A stretch of DNA of 26,969 bases from 9FT-COMBO-53-11 sp035291485 (GTDB taxonomy: Bacteria > Patescibacteriota > WWE3 > 9FT-COMBO-53-11): contig DATDSA010000039.1 of NCBI GenBank assembly GCA_035291485.1, positions 1 to 26,969 on the forward strand, read 5' to 3'. Both the position numbers and the translations under genes were made by a program. This document shows positions 13,336-20,291 of this stretch, piece after piece. A model generated the notes under the pieces. It was not told the DNA's origin. It did no database searches and was given only the letters and a program-made list of their open reading frames with translations. Each line of letters opens with the position of its first letter. Within the stretch, counting starts at the first letter, position 1.

Positions 13336-14166
13336 TTATATCTTAGCCAGGATGGCGGCTCCGATCGCTCCCGCGGAATTTCCTAAAACGGTTTTTTTGA
13401 TCTCAATATTCTTGCGGTTGGGATTAACAATTAGCTCCGCCGCCGCCTTTTTGGTTTCTTCGATAAAAAAATCGTAAGCGCCGGCGATTCCTCCTCCCAA
13501 GACGATTGCTTCCGGATCAAGCAGGTTCACAAGATTGGCGATGATCGTTCCCAGATTTTTTCCAAACTCGTTAAAAGCTTGTTTGGCGGTTTGATCCCCA
13601 TCCTCAGCTAGTTGGTGAAGTTCGTCCGGGTTTTTCCCGAACTTTTGGAAGAATTTGGCGGAGGCAAAGTCTTCCGCTTCGCGGCGATTGGGCAGGTCGA
13701 CAATCTCATGCCCAACCTCGCCGGCGGTTCCTTTTCCCAGGTAGAGAGCGCCGTTGAGGACGATCCCTCCTCCCAGGCCACTCCCCAGGGTGAGACCGAT
13801 GACGTTCTGTTTTCCTTTGGCCGCACCGGCTTGGGTCTCGGCGAAGACAAAAGCTTTGGCGTCGTTGAAGAGCCTAACGGGCGCGTTGAGGAGTTTTTCC
13901 AGTTCGGATTTGAGGTCCCAACCCAGGAGGGTGGGAAAATTGGGGGCGAAGGTGATTTTTCCTTCTTCGACGGTTCCCGGAAGACCCACGCCGACGGCGG
14001 AGACTTTGGTTTCTTTGATTTTTTGGGAGATTTCTTGGAAAACGCGGCCGAGTTCTTCCCGGCCGGGGGCGGAGAGTTTTACTTCTTCATCGAGGAGGGC
14101 TTGGTTACCTTCCCAGATAACGTAACGAACTTTGCTGGCGCCGACATCGATTCCGAGGGTTGGCAT
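13336..14166 (-). CDS. ROK family sugar kinase-like protein
   Basis: The 276 residues show the ROK/actin-fold ATPase: phosphate-1 loop LGIDVGASKVRYVIW at the N-terminus, VGLPGTVEEG, the catalytic-Asp region LFNDAKAF, LTLGSGLGGGIVLNG, GTAGEVGHEIVD, and a C-terminal LDPEAIVLGGGIAG adenosine loop. Glucose or N-acetyl sugar phosphorylation is the usual role. The CXCGXXGCXE zinc motif that normally follows GEVGH is missing (DLPNRREAED instead). The conserved loop begins at residue 4, so the ATG at 14166 must be the start, yet it lies only 2 nt after the CCA of tRNA-Gly and has no Shine-Dalgarno. tRNA maturation would therefore give a leaderless mRNA. Confidence 0.9.
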   Translation of the reverse strand: MPTLGIDVGASKVRYVIWEGNQALLDEEVKLSAPGREELGRVFQEISQKIKETKVSAVGVGLPGTVEEGKITFAPNFPTLLGWDLKSELEKLLNAPVRLFNDAKAFVFAETQAGAAKGKQNVIGLTLGSGLGGGIVLNGALYLGKGTAGEVGHEIVDLPNRREAEDFASAKFFQKFGKNPDELHQLAEDGDQTAKQAFNEFGKNLGTIIANLVNLLDPEAIVLGGGIAGAYDFFIEETKKAAAELIVNPNRKNIEIKKTVLGNSAGAIGAAILAKI

Positions 14167-14168
14167 TG

Positions 14169-14244
14169 TTGGAGCGGCGGACCGGATTTGAACCGGCGAC
14201 CTCTTCCTTGGGAAGGAAGCGTTCTACCACTGAACTACCGCCGC
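14169..14244 (-). tRNA. tRNA-Gly (anticodon CCC)
   Basis: Acceptor GCGGCGG/CCGCCGC, D-arm GTTC/GAAC, anticodon arm CTTCC-TTCCCAA-GGAAG giving CCC, T-arm GCCGG-TTCAAAT-CCGGT, and an encoded CCA. It is preceded on the minus strand by two copies of its own first 18 nt in 72-bp units and followed after 2 nt by the ROK kinase gene. Confidence 0.96.
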
Positions 14245-14275
14245 GAACTTTCTTGTGAGTGAGGTAGTGAAGTGG

Positions 14276-14298
14276 CTAGAACTCCGTGAGGAGTCGTC
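14276..14298. repeat. CTAG hairpin element, copy 3
   Basis: CTAG (14276-14279), stem ACTCC (14281-14285), loop GTGA, stem GGAGT (14290-14294), CGTC (14295-14298). The stem sequence is unrelated to copies 1, 2 and 6 yet fully paired. Outer arms are 14263-14275 and 14299-14311. Confidence 0.65.
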
Positions 14299-14347
14299 CC
14301 ACTGAACTACCGCCGCGAACTTTCTTGTGAGTGAGGTAGTGAAGTGG

Positions 14348-14370
14348 CTAGAACTCCGTGAGGAGTCGTC
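14348..14370. repeat. CTAG hairpin element, copy 4
   Basis: Identical to copy 3 through the 72-bp tandem duplication. Confidence 0.65.
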
Positions 14371-14389
14371 CCACTGAACTACCGCCGCA

Positions 14390-14468
14390 TGGCGGTCCCG
14401 ACGGGATTTGAACCCGTGATCTCTTCCTTGACAAGGAAGCGTGCTAGGCCAGACTGCACCACGGGACC
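14390..14468 (-). tRNA. tRNA-Asp (anticodon GTC)
   Basis: Acceptor GGTCCCG/CGGGACC, D-arm GTGC/GCAC with an 11-nt loop, anticodon arm CTTCC-TTGTCAA-GGAAG giving GTC, T-arm ACGGG-TTCAAAT-CCCGT, discriminator G and an encoded CCA. One nucleotide separates its CCA from the first tRNA-Gly-derived unit downstream. Confidence 0.96.
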
Positions 14469-14482
14469 ACGAACGAAAGTGA

Positions 14483-14531
14483 ATGGGACCGCGGCTAGGT
14501 CGCCTGAGGCGACCGTCCCACGGGACCACGA
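14483..14531 (-). repeat. Hairpin unit built on the 5' end of tRNA-Asp, with CTAG element copy 5
   Basis: The 14 nt at 14518-14531 repeat 14459-14472 exactly: 10 nt of the tRNA-Asp 5' end plus 4 nt of its leader. On the minus strand the copy is followed by GACG-GTCGCC-TCA-GGCGAC-CTAG (14517-14495), then CCGCGG-TC-CCAT (14494-14483), which pairs back to the tRNA segment. This is the same plan as the tRNA-Gly units, including the central TC/TC mismatch, but with different stem sequences. Confidence 0.75.
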
Positions 14532-14555
14532 TTCAAAGTCTAACACAAGAAAACT

Positions 14556-14570
14556 GCTAAATTTACTCTA
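14556..14570 (+). promoter_or_regulatory. Predicted leaderless promoter of polX
   Basis: The extended -10, TG-C-TAAATT, has its hexamer at 14558-14563, exactly 7 nt before the GTG at 14571. No Shine-Dalgarno and no good -35. Confidence 0.5.
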
Positions 14571-16325
14571 GTGGAACCGACCAAACTCTCCAATGCTGCT
14601 ATTACCCATCTCCTTCGCGAGATTGCGGCGGCTTACGAGGTAAAAAACGAAAATCGTTTTAAGATCCGCGCTTACGATACGGCGGCGGATTCGATCGAAC
14701 ATGCCACTTCCGAAGTCAAAGACCTATGGGAAGAGGGACGGTTGGGTGAGCTGTCAGGAGTAGGAGAGAACATTTCCTCTCACTTGGACGAATACTTCCG
14801 GACCGGAAAAGTTAAACACTTCGAAGATGTTAAGAAAGGACTACCGGTCGGAATGTTCGCTTTTTTCGGATTAGAGGGGGTGGGGCCCAAGCGGGCCTAT
14901 CGTCTGGCGAAGGAGCTCAAGATCAAGACAATTGAGGACCTTCACCGGGCGGTGAGGGAGAAAAAGATCGAGAAGATGGAAGGATTCGGCCGTCGGAGCC
15001 AGGAGCTGATCCTCAAGGCGATCGAGGGGCGGGAGCAGCACAAAGAGAGAGTTCTCCTGCCGGTGGCATCTTCGATCGCGGGGCGGTTGATCGAACAGAT
15101 CCGGCTCCTTACCGGGGTGGTGCGGGCCGATCCCCTGGGCTCCTTGCGGCGGATGGTTTCCACCGTGGGAGATATTGATATCGGTATTGCGACGACCGCG
15201 CCCCAAAAAGTTGTCAAAGAATTTACCTCTCTCCCCGATGTCGCGCGGGTAGTTGGTGCGGGTGGGGCCAAGGCCACTGTGATTCTTAAGACCGGCCGGC
15301 AGGTGGATATTCGCGTTCAAGACCCAGAGAGCTACGGCGCTCTTCTCCAGTACTTCACCGGTTCAAAATCCCACAACATTCACACCCGCAAAATCGCCAA
15401 TGAACTGGGGTTATCGCTCTCCGAGTATGGTGTTTCGAAGTTTGCCGGCGGCAAGAAAATCGGCCAACCCTTGCCGGTCAAGACCGAAGAGGAATTCTAC
15501 CGGCTTTTGGGATTACCCTTTATTCCCCCCGAGCTTCGCGAGGATACCGGAGAAATTGAAGCAGCGCAGAAAGGCAAATTGCCAAAACTGGTTGAAGTTT
15601 CGGAAATAATTGGCGAAACCCACGTGCACACGACCCATTCGGATGGAGAGGAAACAACCGAATCCATGATTGAGGAGGCGCTGCGGCTCGGCCGGCGGTA
15701 CGTCGGGATTTCCGACCACGCTCCCTCGGCGGTAACGCGGGGAGTGGCGGGAGCCCGCGCCGAGATCCTGAAACGCCGGAAAGAAGTGGAGGAGCTACGG
15801 GATAAATTCCGGGGAAGGATTACGATTTTATTCGGAGCCGAGGTCAATATTGATGCGGCCGCCAAGATGGCACTGCCCGATGAACTCCTGGCACTCTACG
15901 AGTATGTGATCGGTTCGATCCATACCTCCTTTGACCAACCCAAGGAACTGACTACCAGGCGTCTTATCACCGCGTTGGAGAATCCCTACGTGAATGCCTT
16001 GGGCCATCCCACCGGCCGCTTGCTGGGGGAGCGGGAGGCCTACGAGGCCGATTGGGAGGCCGTTTTTGCGGCGGCCGAGAAACACCGGAAGATCCTGGAG
16101 ATAAATTCCTATCCTTCCCGCTTGGATCTGCCGGATGATCTGGTTCGCTCCGCTCGCCAGCGGGGAATAAAGTTCATCATCTCGACCGATGCCCATCGCC
16201 ACGAACACTTTGAAAATCTGCGGTTTGGAGTGGCAGTGGCGCGGCGAGGCTGGTGTGAGGCGGTGGATGTCGTCAATACTTCCGAAGCGGATGGTTTTGT
16301 TAAACTGTTTAAGATAAGGGGGTGA
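14571..16325 (+). CDS. polX: DNA polymerase/3'-5' exonuclease PolX (family X polymerase with PHP domain)
   Basis: The 584 residues are the usual PolX size. The N-terminal 8-kDa and HhH regions (about 1-140, with LSGVGENISSHLDEYF and LEGVGPKRAYRLAKEL) precede the nucleotidyltransferase core. That core keeps the metal-binding GDIDIGIA (about 202-209) and QVDIRV. The C-terminal PHP domain (about 343-575) shows THVHTTHSDG, GISDHAP, GAEVNI, SIHTSF and TDAHRHEHF, so both polymerase and PHP nuclease sites look complete. It fills short gaps in base-excision repair. The start is a GTG with a -10 box ending 7 nt earlier. Its last codons provide the Shine-Dalgarno of lemA. Confidence 0.95.
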   Translation: MEPTKLSNAAITHLLREIAAAYEVKNENRFKIRAYDTAADSIEHATSEVKDLWEEGRLGELSGVGENISSHLDEYFRTGKVKHFEDVKKGLPVGMFAFFGLEGVGPKRAYRLAKELKIKTIEDLHRAVREKKIEKMEGFGRRSQELILKAIEGREQHKERVLLPVASSIAGRLIEQIRLLTGVVRADPLGSLRRMVSTVGDIDIGIATTAPQKVVKEFTSLPDVARVVGAGGAKATVILKTGRQVDIRVQDPESYGALLQYFTGSKSHNIHTRKIANELGLSLSEYGVSKFAGGKKIGQPLPVKTEEEFYRLLGLPFIPPELREDTGEIEAAQKGKLPKLVEVSEIIGETHVHTTHSDGEETTESMIEEALRLGRRYVGISDHAPSAVTRGVAGARAEILKRRKEVEELRDKFRGRITILFGAEVNIDAAAKMALPDELLALYEYVIGSIHTSFDQPKELTTRRLITALENPYVNALGHPTGRLLGEREAYEADWEAVFAAAEKHRKILEINSYPSRLDLPDDLVRSARQRGIKFIISTDAHRHEHFENLRFGVAVARRGWCEAVDVVNTSEADGFVKLFKIRG

Positions 16326-16329
16326 TTTG

Positions 16330-16881
16330 ATGAATACTATCTATATTTTGATCGGACTGTTGGTTTTGATCGGAGTCTATCTCTTTTGGTTGTACAACTC
16401 GCTGGTGCGGGTCAAAACCCGATTGCAGGAAGCTTGGAGCCACATTGATGTCCAACTCAAGCGACGGATCGACCTGATTCCTAATCTGCTGGAGACCGTG
16501 AAGGGTTACGCCAAACACGAGAAGGGGATTTTTGAGAACGTTGCGAAAGCCCGTTCGGCGATGCTCGATGCCAAAACCGTTAAGGATTCCGAATCGGCCG
16601 ACAATATGTTGACGGGAGCGCTGAAGACCCTTTTCGCCGTTGCGGAAAACTACCCTGAATTGAAGGCCTCCGACAACTTTAAGGACCTGCAGGGAGAGCT
16701 GGCCGACACCGAGAACAAGATCGCCTACGCACGGCAGTTCTACAATGGCAACGTCCGGGAATTCAACATCATGATCAAGTCCTTTCCGAACGTCCTGATC
16801 GCATCTGTGCTGGGTTTCACCGAGGCGGAGTTTTTCAAGGCCGAGGCCGGCGAAAGAGAAAAGCCCGAGGTCAAATTCTAA
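16330..16881 (+). CDS. lemA: LemA family protein
   Basis: This 183-residue protein has one N-terminal membrane helix (about 5-22) and a long helical outer region with NSLVRVKTRLQEAWSHIDVQLKRR, RIDLIPNLLETVKGYAKHE and FYNGNVREFN, which define LemA. The function is poorly known; it is a single-pass envelope protein found widely in CPR and other bacteria. AGGGGGTGA just before the ATG at 16330 is a good ribosome binding site and overlaps the end of polX; a TTG 3 nt earlier is a less likely start. polX and lemA are 4 nt apart and probably co-transcribed. Confidence 0.94.
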   Translation: MNTIYILIGLLVLIGVYLFWLYNSLVRVKTRLQEAWSHIDVQLKRRIDLIPNLLETVKGYAKHEKGIFENVAKARSAMLDAKTVKDSESADNMLTGALKTLFAVAENYPELKASDNFKDLQGELADTENKIAYARQFYNGNVREFNIMIKSFPNVLIASVLGFTEAEFFKAEAGEREKPEVKF

Positions 16882-16882
16882 T

Positions 16883-16899
16883 CCGTTAACGGATATGAT
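16883..16899 (+). promoter_or_regulatory. Palindrome and predicted -10 box upstream of gatC
   Basis: CCGTTAACGG (16883-16892) is a perfect 10-bp palindrome directly before TATGAT (16894-16899), which ends 12 nt before the gatC ATG. An overlapping extended box TG-A-TAACTT would end 7 nt before it. No Shine-Dalgarno is seen. The palindrome could be an operator. Confidence 0.4.
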
Positions 16900-16911
16900 A
16901 ACTTTTAAGAG

Positions 16912-17205
16912 ATGGCCAAATCTCCAAAGTTAGATATTGATTACATTGCCAGTTTAGCTCGTCTCACCCTCACGCCCCAAGAAAAAAAGAGCTTCTCCCA
17001 GCAGCTCGCCGATGTTCTGTCTCAGATCGAGGAGCTCAAAAAAGTGGATGTGAGCGGGGTAGAGCCCACCTTTCAAACCACCGGTGCTGCCGATGTTCTG
17101 CGTTCCGATGAAGTTCAGAAAGAACGAATTTTGACGTCCCAGGAGGCCCTGGCCAACACCGAGGAGAAGGCGCGGGGTCACTTCCGGGTCCCGAAGATGC
17201 TATGA
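16912..17205 (+). CDS. gatC: Glutamyl/aspartyl-tRNA(Gln/Asn) amidotransferase subunit C
   Basis: This 97-residue protein is normal for GatC. It contains IASLARLTLTPQEKKSF, LSQIEELKKVDVSGVEPT, and the C-terminal LRSDEV and FRVPKML. GatC is the clamp that wraps around GatA and GatB in the GatCAB complex, which turns Glu-tRNA(Gln) or Asp-tRNA(Asn) into the amidated form. Its stop overlaps the gatA start by 4 nt. It is first in gatC-gatA-HEPN-gatB-polA. Confidence 0.95.
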   Translation: MAKSPKLDIDYIASLARLTLTPQEKKSFSQQLADVLSQIEELKKVDVSGVEPTFQTTGAADVLRSDEVQKERILTSQEALANTEEKARGHFRVPKML

Positions 17206-18608
17206 GCGATATCACCGAATTCTCGTTGGAAAAGATCGCCGAGGGAGTCAGGAAAGGGGACTTTTCCGCGGTCGAGGTTCTGCAGGCTTTCCTGGGGAAC
17301 ATTGCCGAGAAGGAGAATGATCTCAACGCTTTTATCACTGTTAACTCCGCCGGTGCGCTAGATCAAGCCAAGAAGGTCAAAAAGGGCCAGAAGGGGCGGC
17401 TCTTGGGTGTTCCCATCGCCCTCAAAGACAACATCTCCACTCGCGGTCTACGGACCACCGCCGGGTCAAAGATCATCGAAGACTACATTCCTCCCTATAA
17501 TGCGACGGTGGTCGCCAAACTTCTGGCCGAGGGTGCCGTTATTCTGGGAAAGACCAACATGGATGAATTTGCAATGGGCTCTTCGACCGAAAACTCGGCC
17601 TATGGCGTTACCCACAACCCCCACGATCTGGCCCGCGTTCCCGGCGGTTCCTCGGGGGGTTCGGCGGCCGCGGTTGCCGCGCGTCTCACCCCAGCGGCCT
17701 TGGGGACCGACACGGGTGGTTCTATCAAGCAACCGGCCGCTTTTTGCGGAGTGGTAGGCCTGCGCCCCACCTACGGCGCGGTTTCCCGCTACGGGGTGAT
17801 TGCACTGACTTCCTCTCTTGACCAGGTGGGCTCGCTAGCAAAGACGGTAGCGGATGCTCGAATTGTTTTTGAGGTTATTTCTGGAAAAGATCCCTATGAC
17901 GCCACCAGCGTCGAAACGGTGAGTAAGGCACCTAAGGAATTGAAGGGTTTGAGAATCGGGATTCCTAAGGAATATTTCAGTGAGGGTCTTGACCCTGAGA
18001 TCGCCGCGAGGGTCAAAAAAGTGGGAGAGTTTCTGGAGAAACAAGGGTCGGCGGTGCAGGAAGTTTCTCTGCCCCACACCGCCTACGGTTTGGCGGTTTA
18101 CTACATCATCACTCCCTCCGAAGTTTCCTCCAATTTGGCTCGTTTTGACGGGATTCGGTACGGGGTACGGGTGGAGAACTCCTCCATCGAGGAGCTGGTG
18201 GGCCGGTCGCGGGGCAAGGGCTTTGGCTCCGAGCCCAAGCGCCGGATTATCCTGGGGACCTTTGCTCTCTCGAGCGGCTACGCCGACCAGTATTATCTTC
18301 GGGCGGCGAAGGTGCGCACCCTCATCGCCCAGGATTTTGCGAAGGCCTTTGAAAAAGTGGACCTGTTACTCACTCCCACGGCTCCCACGACCGCCTTTAA
18401 GATCGGGGAGAAGAAGGACCCACTGTCGATGTACCTTTCGGATATCTTCACGATTCCGGCCAATCTTGCGGGACTGCCGGGGCTTTCGGTGCCGGCGGGG
18501 ATGGTCCAGAATCTCCCGGTGGGAGTGCAGCTCTTGGGTCCCAAATTTTCCGAAAACATGTTGTTTGAAGTAGGGGAAGTGATTGAAAAAGAAAAATGGT
18601 CTTCTTAG
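17202..18608 (+). CDS. gatA: Glutamyl/aspartyl-tRNA amidotransferase subunit A (amidase)
   Basis: The 468 residues show the amidase signature. The Ser-cisSer-Lys triad is Lys75 (PIALKDNIST), Ser150 (PGGSSGGSAAA) and Ser174 (TGGSIKQPAAF), with the same spacing as known GatA. It releases ammonia from glutamine and passes it to GatB. The ATG overlaps the gatC stop. Its end overlaps a small HEPN-like gene by 13 nt, which then leads to gatB, so the complex genes stay in one transcript. Confidence 0.97.
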   Translation: MSDITEFSLEKIAEGVRKGDFSAVEVLQAFLGNIAEKENDLNAFITVNSAGALDQAKKVKKGQKGRLLGVPIALKDNISTRGLRTTAGSKIIEDYIPPYNATVVAKLLAEGAVILGKTNMDEFAMGSSTENSAYGVTHNPHDLARVPGGSSGGSAAAVAARLTPAALGTDTGGSIKQPAAFCGVVGLRPTYGAVSRYGVIALTSSLDQVGSLAKTVADARIVFEVISGKDPYDATSVETVSKAPKELKGLRIGIPKEYFSEGLDPEIAARVKKVGEFLEKQGSAVQEVSLPHTAYGLAVYYIITPSEVSSNLARFDGIRYGVRVENSSIEELVGRSRGKGFGSEPKRRIILGTFALSSGYADQYYLRAAKVRTLIAQDFAKAFEKVDLLLTPTAPTTAFKIGEKKDPLSMYLSDIFTIPANLAGLPGLSVPAGMVQNLPVGVQLLGPKFSENMLFEVGEVIEKEKWSS

Positions 18609-19003
18609 ACTTCCTTTTTGGCAAAAAACCGGCGTTTGGGAGGGGGAGGACCGCGGTGGGATTCCTGAAGCCCTACGACCGGGAGAAAGTGGCCCAAGAT
18701 TGGGAGCGAATTTCCCAGCTGGCGGGAACCAATCGCCCCAGCGCCTACAAGGAAGCGGTCATTGTGGCCGACAAATTGTTGGACTATGTTCTTACCCAAA
18801 TATCTTCGGGTGAATCGATGGGGGAGAGGCTCAAAAACGCTGGTGAGGCTTTCCCCCGCGACATCTACCAGGGTGTTTGGGACGCCCACAAGATGCGAAA
18901 TGCGCTGGTGCACGAACCCAATTTTGATCTAACCGTTCTGGTTGCCAAAGAGATCTTAGAGAAGTTCAAGAAAGGCTTTGTGTCTCTAGGAGTTGACCTA
19001 TGA
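18596..19003 (+). CDS. Small helical protein with HEPN-like RX4H motif, between gatA and gatB
   Basis: The 135 residues have no strong family match I can name. The sequence is predicted mostly helical, with KEAVIVADKLLDYVLTQI (about 52-69) and GVWDAHKMRNALVHEPNF (about 93-110). RNALVH (Arg101, His106) is the RX4H pattern seen in HEPN domains, often RNases or nucleotide-binding helical proteins, and its place near the end of a helical bundle also fits. It begins inside the end of gatA and stops 4 nt before the gatB ATG. A GatCAB-related or tRNA-related job is therefore tempting but only inferred from position. Confidence 0.7.
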   Translation: MVFLDFLFGKKPAFGRGRTAVGFLKPYDREKVAQDWERISQLAGTNRPSAYKEAVIVADKLLDYVLTQISSGESMGERLKNAGEAFPRDIYQGVWDAHKMRNALVHEPNFDLTVLVAKEILEKFKKGFVSLGVDL

Positions 19004-19007
19004 ATTA

Positions 19008-20291
19008 ATGATTAAATACGAACCGGTAATTGGTTTAGAGGTACACACTCAGGTAAAAACCGCGTCCAAAATGTTCTGTGGTTGTCCGGCCGACTCTTTC
19101 GGCCGGGAACCGAACAGCAACACCTGTCCGGTCTGCCTGGCGCTGCCGGGGGCGTTGCCGGTACCGAACGAGGTGGCGATCCAAAAAACCGTCCAACTCG
19201 CTCAGGCCCTGGGTTGTCGTTTGGCGGAGTTTTCCCAATTTGAGCGCAAGAACTATTTTTATCCCGATCTTCCCAAGGGTTTTCAGATCAGCCAGTATGC
19301 TCACCCGGTGGGAGAGATGGGGAAGTTTGAAGGGGTCACGGTTCGCCGGGTTCACCTGGAGGAGGACACCGGAAAACTCATCCATGAAGGCGGGGAATCG
19401 CTGGTGGACTTCAACCGCTCGGGAGTGCCGTTGATCGAGATCGTGACCGAACCGGAATTCTCCGACCCGGTGGTGGTCACCAAGTTCCTCAAAGAGCTCC
19501 GAAAGCACTTGGTTTTTCTGGAAATTTCCACCGCCGATATGGAGAAGGGATCTTTGCGGCTGGAGGCAAACATTTCTCTACGGCGGATAGGGGAGAATGG
19601 TCTGCCGCCCTATAAGGTTGAGCTCAAAAACATCAACTCCTTTGCCTTTCTGGAGAAGGCGCTGGGAGTGGAGATCAAGCGGCAGCAAGAACTTTTGGAA
19701 AAGGGGGAAGAGATTGCGCAAGAAACCCGCGGCTACAACGAGAAGCAGGGCGTCACCGTTTCCCAGCGCCGCAAGGAAGAGGCCTTCGACTACCGCTACT
19801 TCCCCGAGCCTGACCTGCCCCCCTTGACGAAATCGGTCTTGGTGGCGGGGGAGAAAACCGGTACTCCTCAAGAAAAAAGAGAGAGCTACCTGGCTCTGGG
19901 TGTTCCTTCCCAATATGTAGAGGTCCTGATTCAAAATCGAGAGCTGTCGGCTATTTTTGAAGACCTGCGGGTGGAGATTCCCGCGGCGGAGCTGGCCAAC
20001 ATCCTTGTCAACAGGAGGCTGGGGGACCCGCTGGAATTGGGTAAAGAAAAGATTCTTTCCCTCTACCGGCAGAGGCGGACAAAGGAGGTTTTGTCGGGAG
20101 GAGCGATGACAGACGCTACGGAGAAAGTCCTGCTTGACAACCCCGCTGCGGTTGCGGATTATGTTCAAGGTAAAGAAACCGCCCTACAGTTCCTCCTGGG
20201 CCAGTTGATGAAAGAATCCGGTGGAAAGATTGACCCCCAGGAAGGGAGAGAGTTGCTAAGAAAAGCCATCTATGCCCGAACTTCAGCTTGA
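19008..20291 (+). CDS. gatB: Aspartyl/glutamyl-tRNA amidotransferase subunit B
   Basis: The 427 residues begin MIKYEPVIGLEVHTQ, the GatB hallmark. Zinc-ligand cysteines are in FCGCP and NTCPVCLALPG, and LEEDTGKLIH, DFNRSGVPLIEIVTEPE and VELKNINSFAF follow in order. The C-terminal YqeY-like tail that contacts tRNA starts near residue 285. It phosphorylates the misacylated aminoacyl-tRNA and uses the ammonia from GatA. I reject an upstream TTG at 18993 because it overlaps the HEPN gene and adds nonconserved residues. Its end overlaps polA by 20 nt. Confidence 0.97.
   Translation: MIKYEPVIGLEVHTQVKTASKMFCGCPADSFGREPNSNTCPVCLALPGALPVPNEVAIQKTVQLAQALGCRLAEFSQFERKNYFYPDLPKGFQISQYAHPVGEMGKFEGVTVRRVHLEEDTGKLIHEGGESLVDFNRSGVPLIEIVTEPEFSDPVVVTKFLKELRKHLVFLEISTADMEKGSLRLEANISLRRIGENGLPPYKVELKNINSFAFLEKALGVEIKRQQELLEKGEEIAQETRGYNEKQGVTVSQRRKEEAFDYRYFPEPDLPPLTKSVLVAGEKTGTPQEKRESYLALGVPSQYVEVLIQNRELSAIFEDLRVEIPAAELANILVNRRLGDPLELGKEKILSLYRQRRTKEVLSGGAMTDATEKVLLDNPAAVADYVQGKETALQFLLGQLMKESGGKIDPQEGRELLRKAIYARTSA

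Larger units (their letters stand above)
14245..14388 (-). repeat. Two perfect 72-bp tandem units built on the 5' end of tRNA-Gly
   Basis: Units 14245-14316 and 14317-14388 are identical. Read on the minus strand, each has the first 18 nt of tRNA-Gly, ending at the D-loop GG. Then come the element GACG-ACTCC-TCAC-GGAGT-TCTAG, an inverted imperfect copy of the tRNA segment (CCACT-TC-ACTACC) and a short spacer. The tRNA piece and its inverted copy pair over 11 of 13 positions, the two central ones being mismatched. No anticodon or T-arm is present, so these are not tRNAs. Confidence 0.9.

Noticed and set aside
14245..14388. Tandem repeats as a CRISPR array
   Set aside because: The two units are identical throughout with no unique spacers, there are only two, they derive from tRNA-Gly, and no cas gene is present.
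14224..14529. Minus-strand 101-residue open frame with repeated AAVVQWDDSSRSS
   Set aside because: It is a translation of tRNA-Asp, the tRNA-Gly units and tRNA-Gly. The peptide repeat simply follows the 72-bp unit, which is a multiple of three.
18596..19003. HEPN-MNT toxin-antitoxin pair
   Set aside because: No nucleotidyltransferase or antitoxin gene is adjacent; the neighbours are gatA and gatB.
18993..19007. TTG start of gatB at 18993
   Set aside because: It overlaps the HEPN gene and adds MTYEL before the conserved MIKYEPVIGLE; the ATG at 19008 fits the family.
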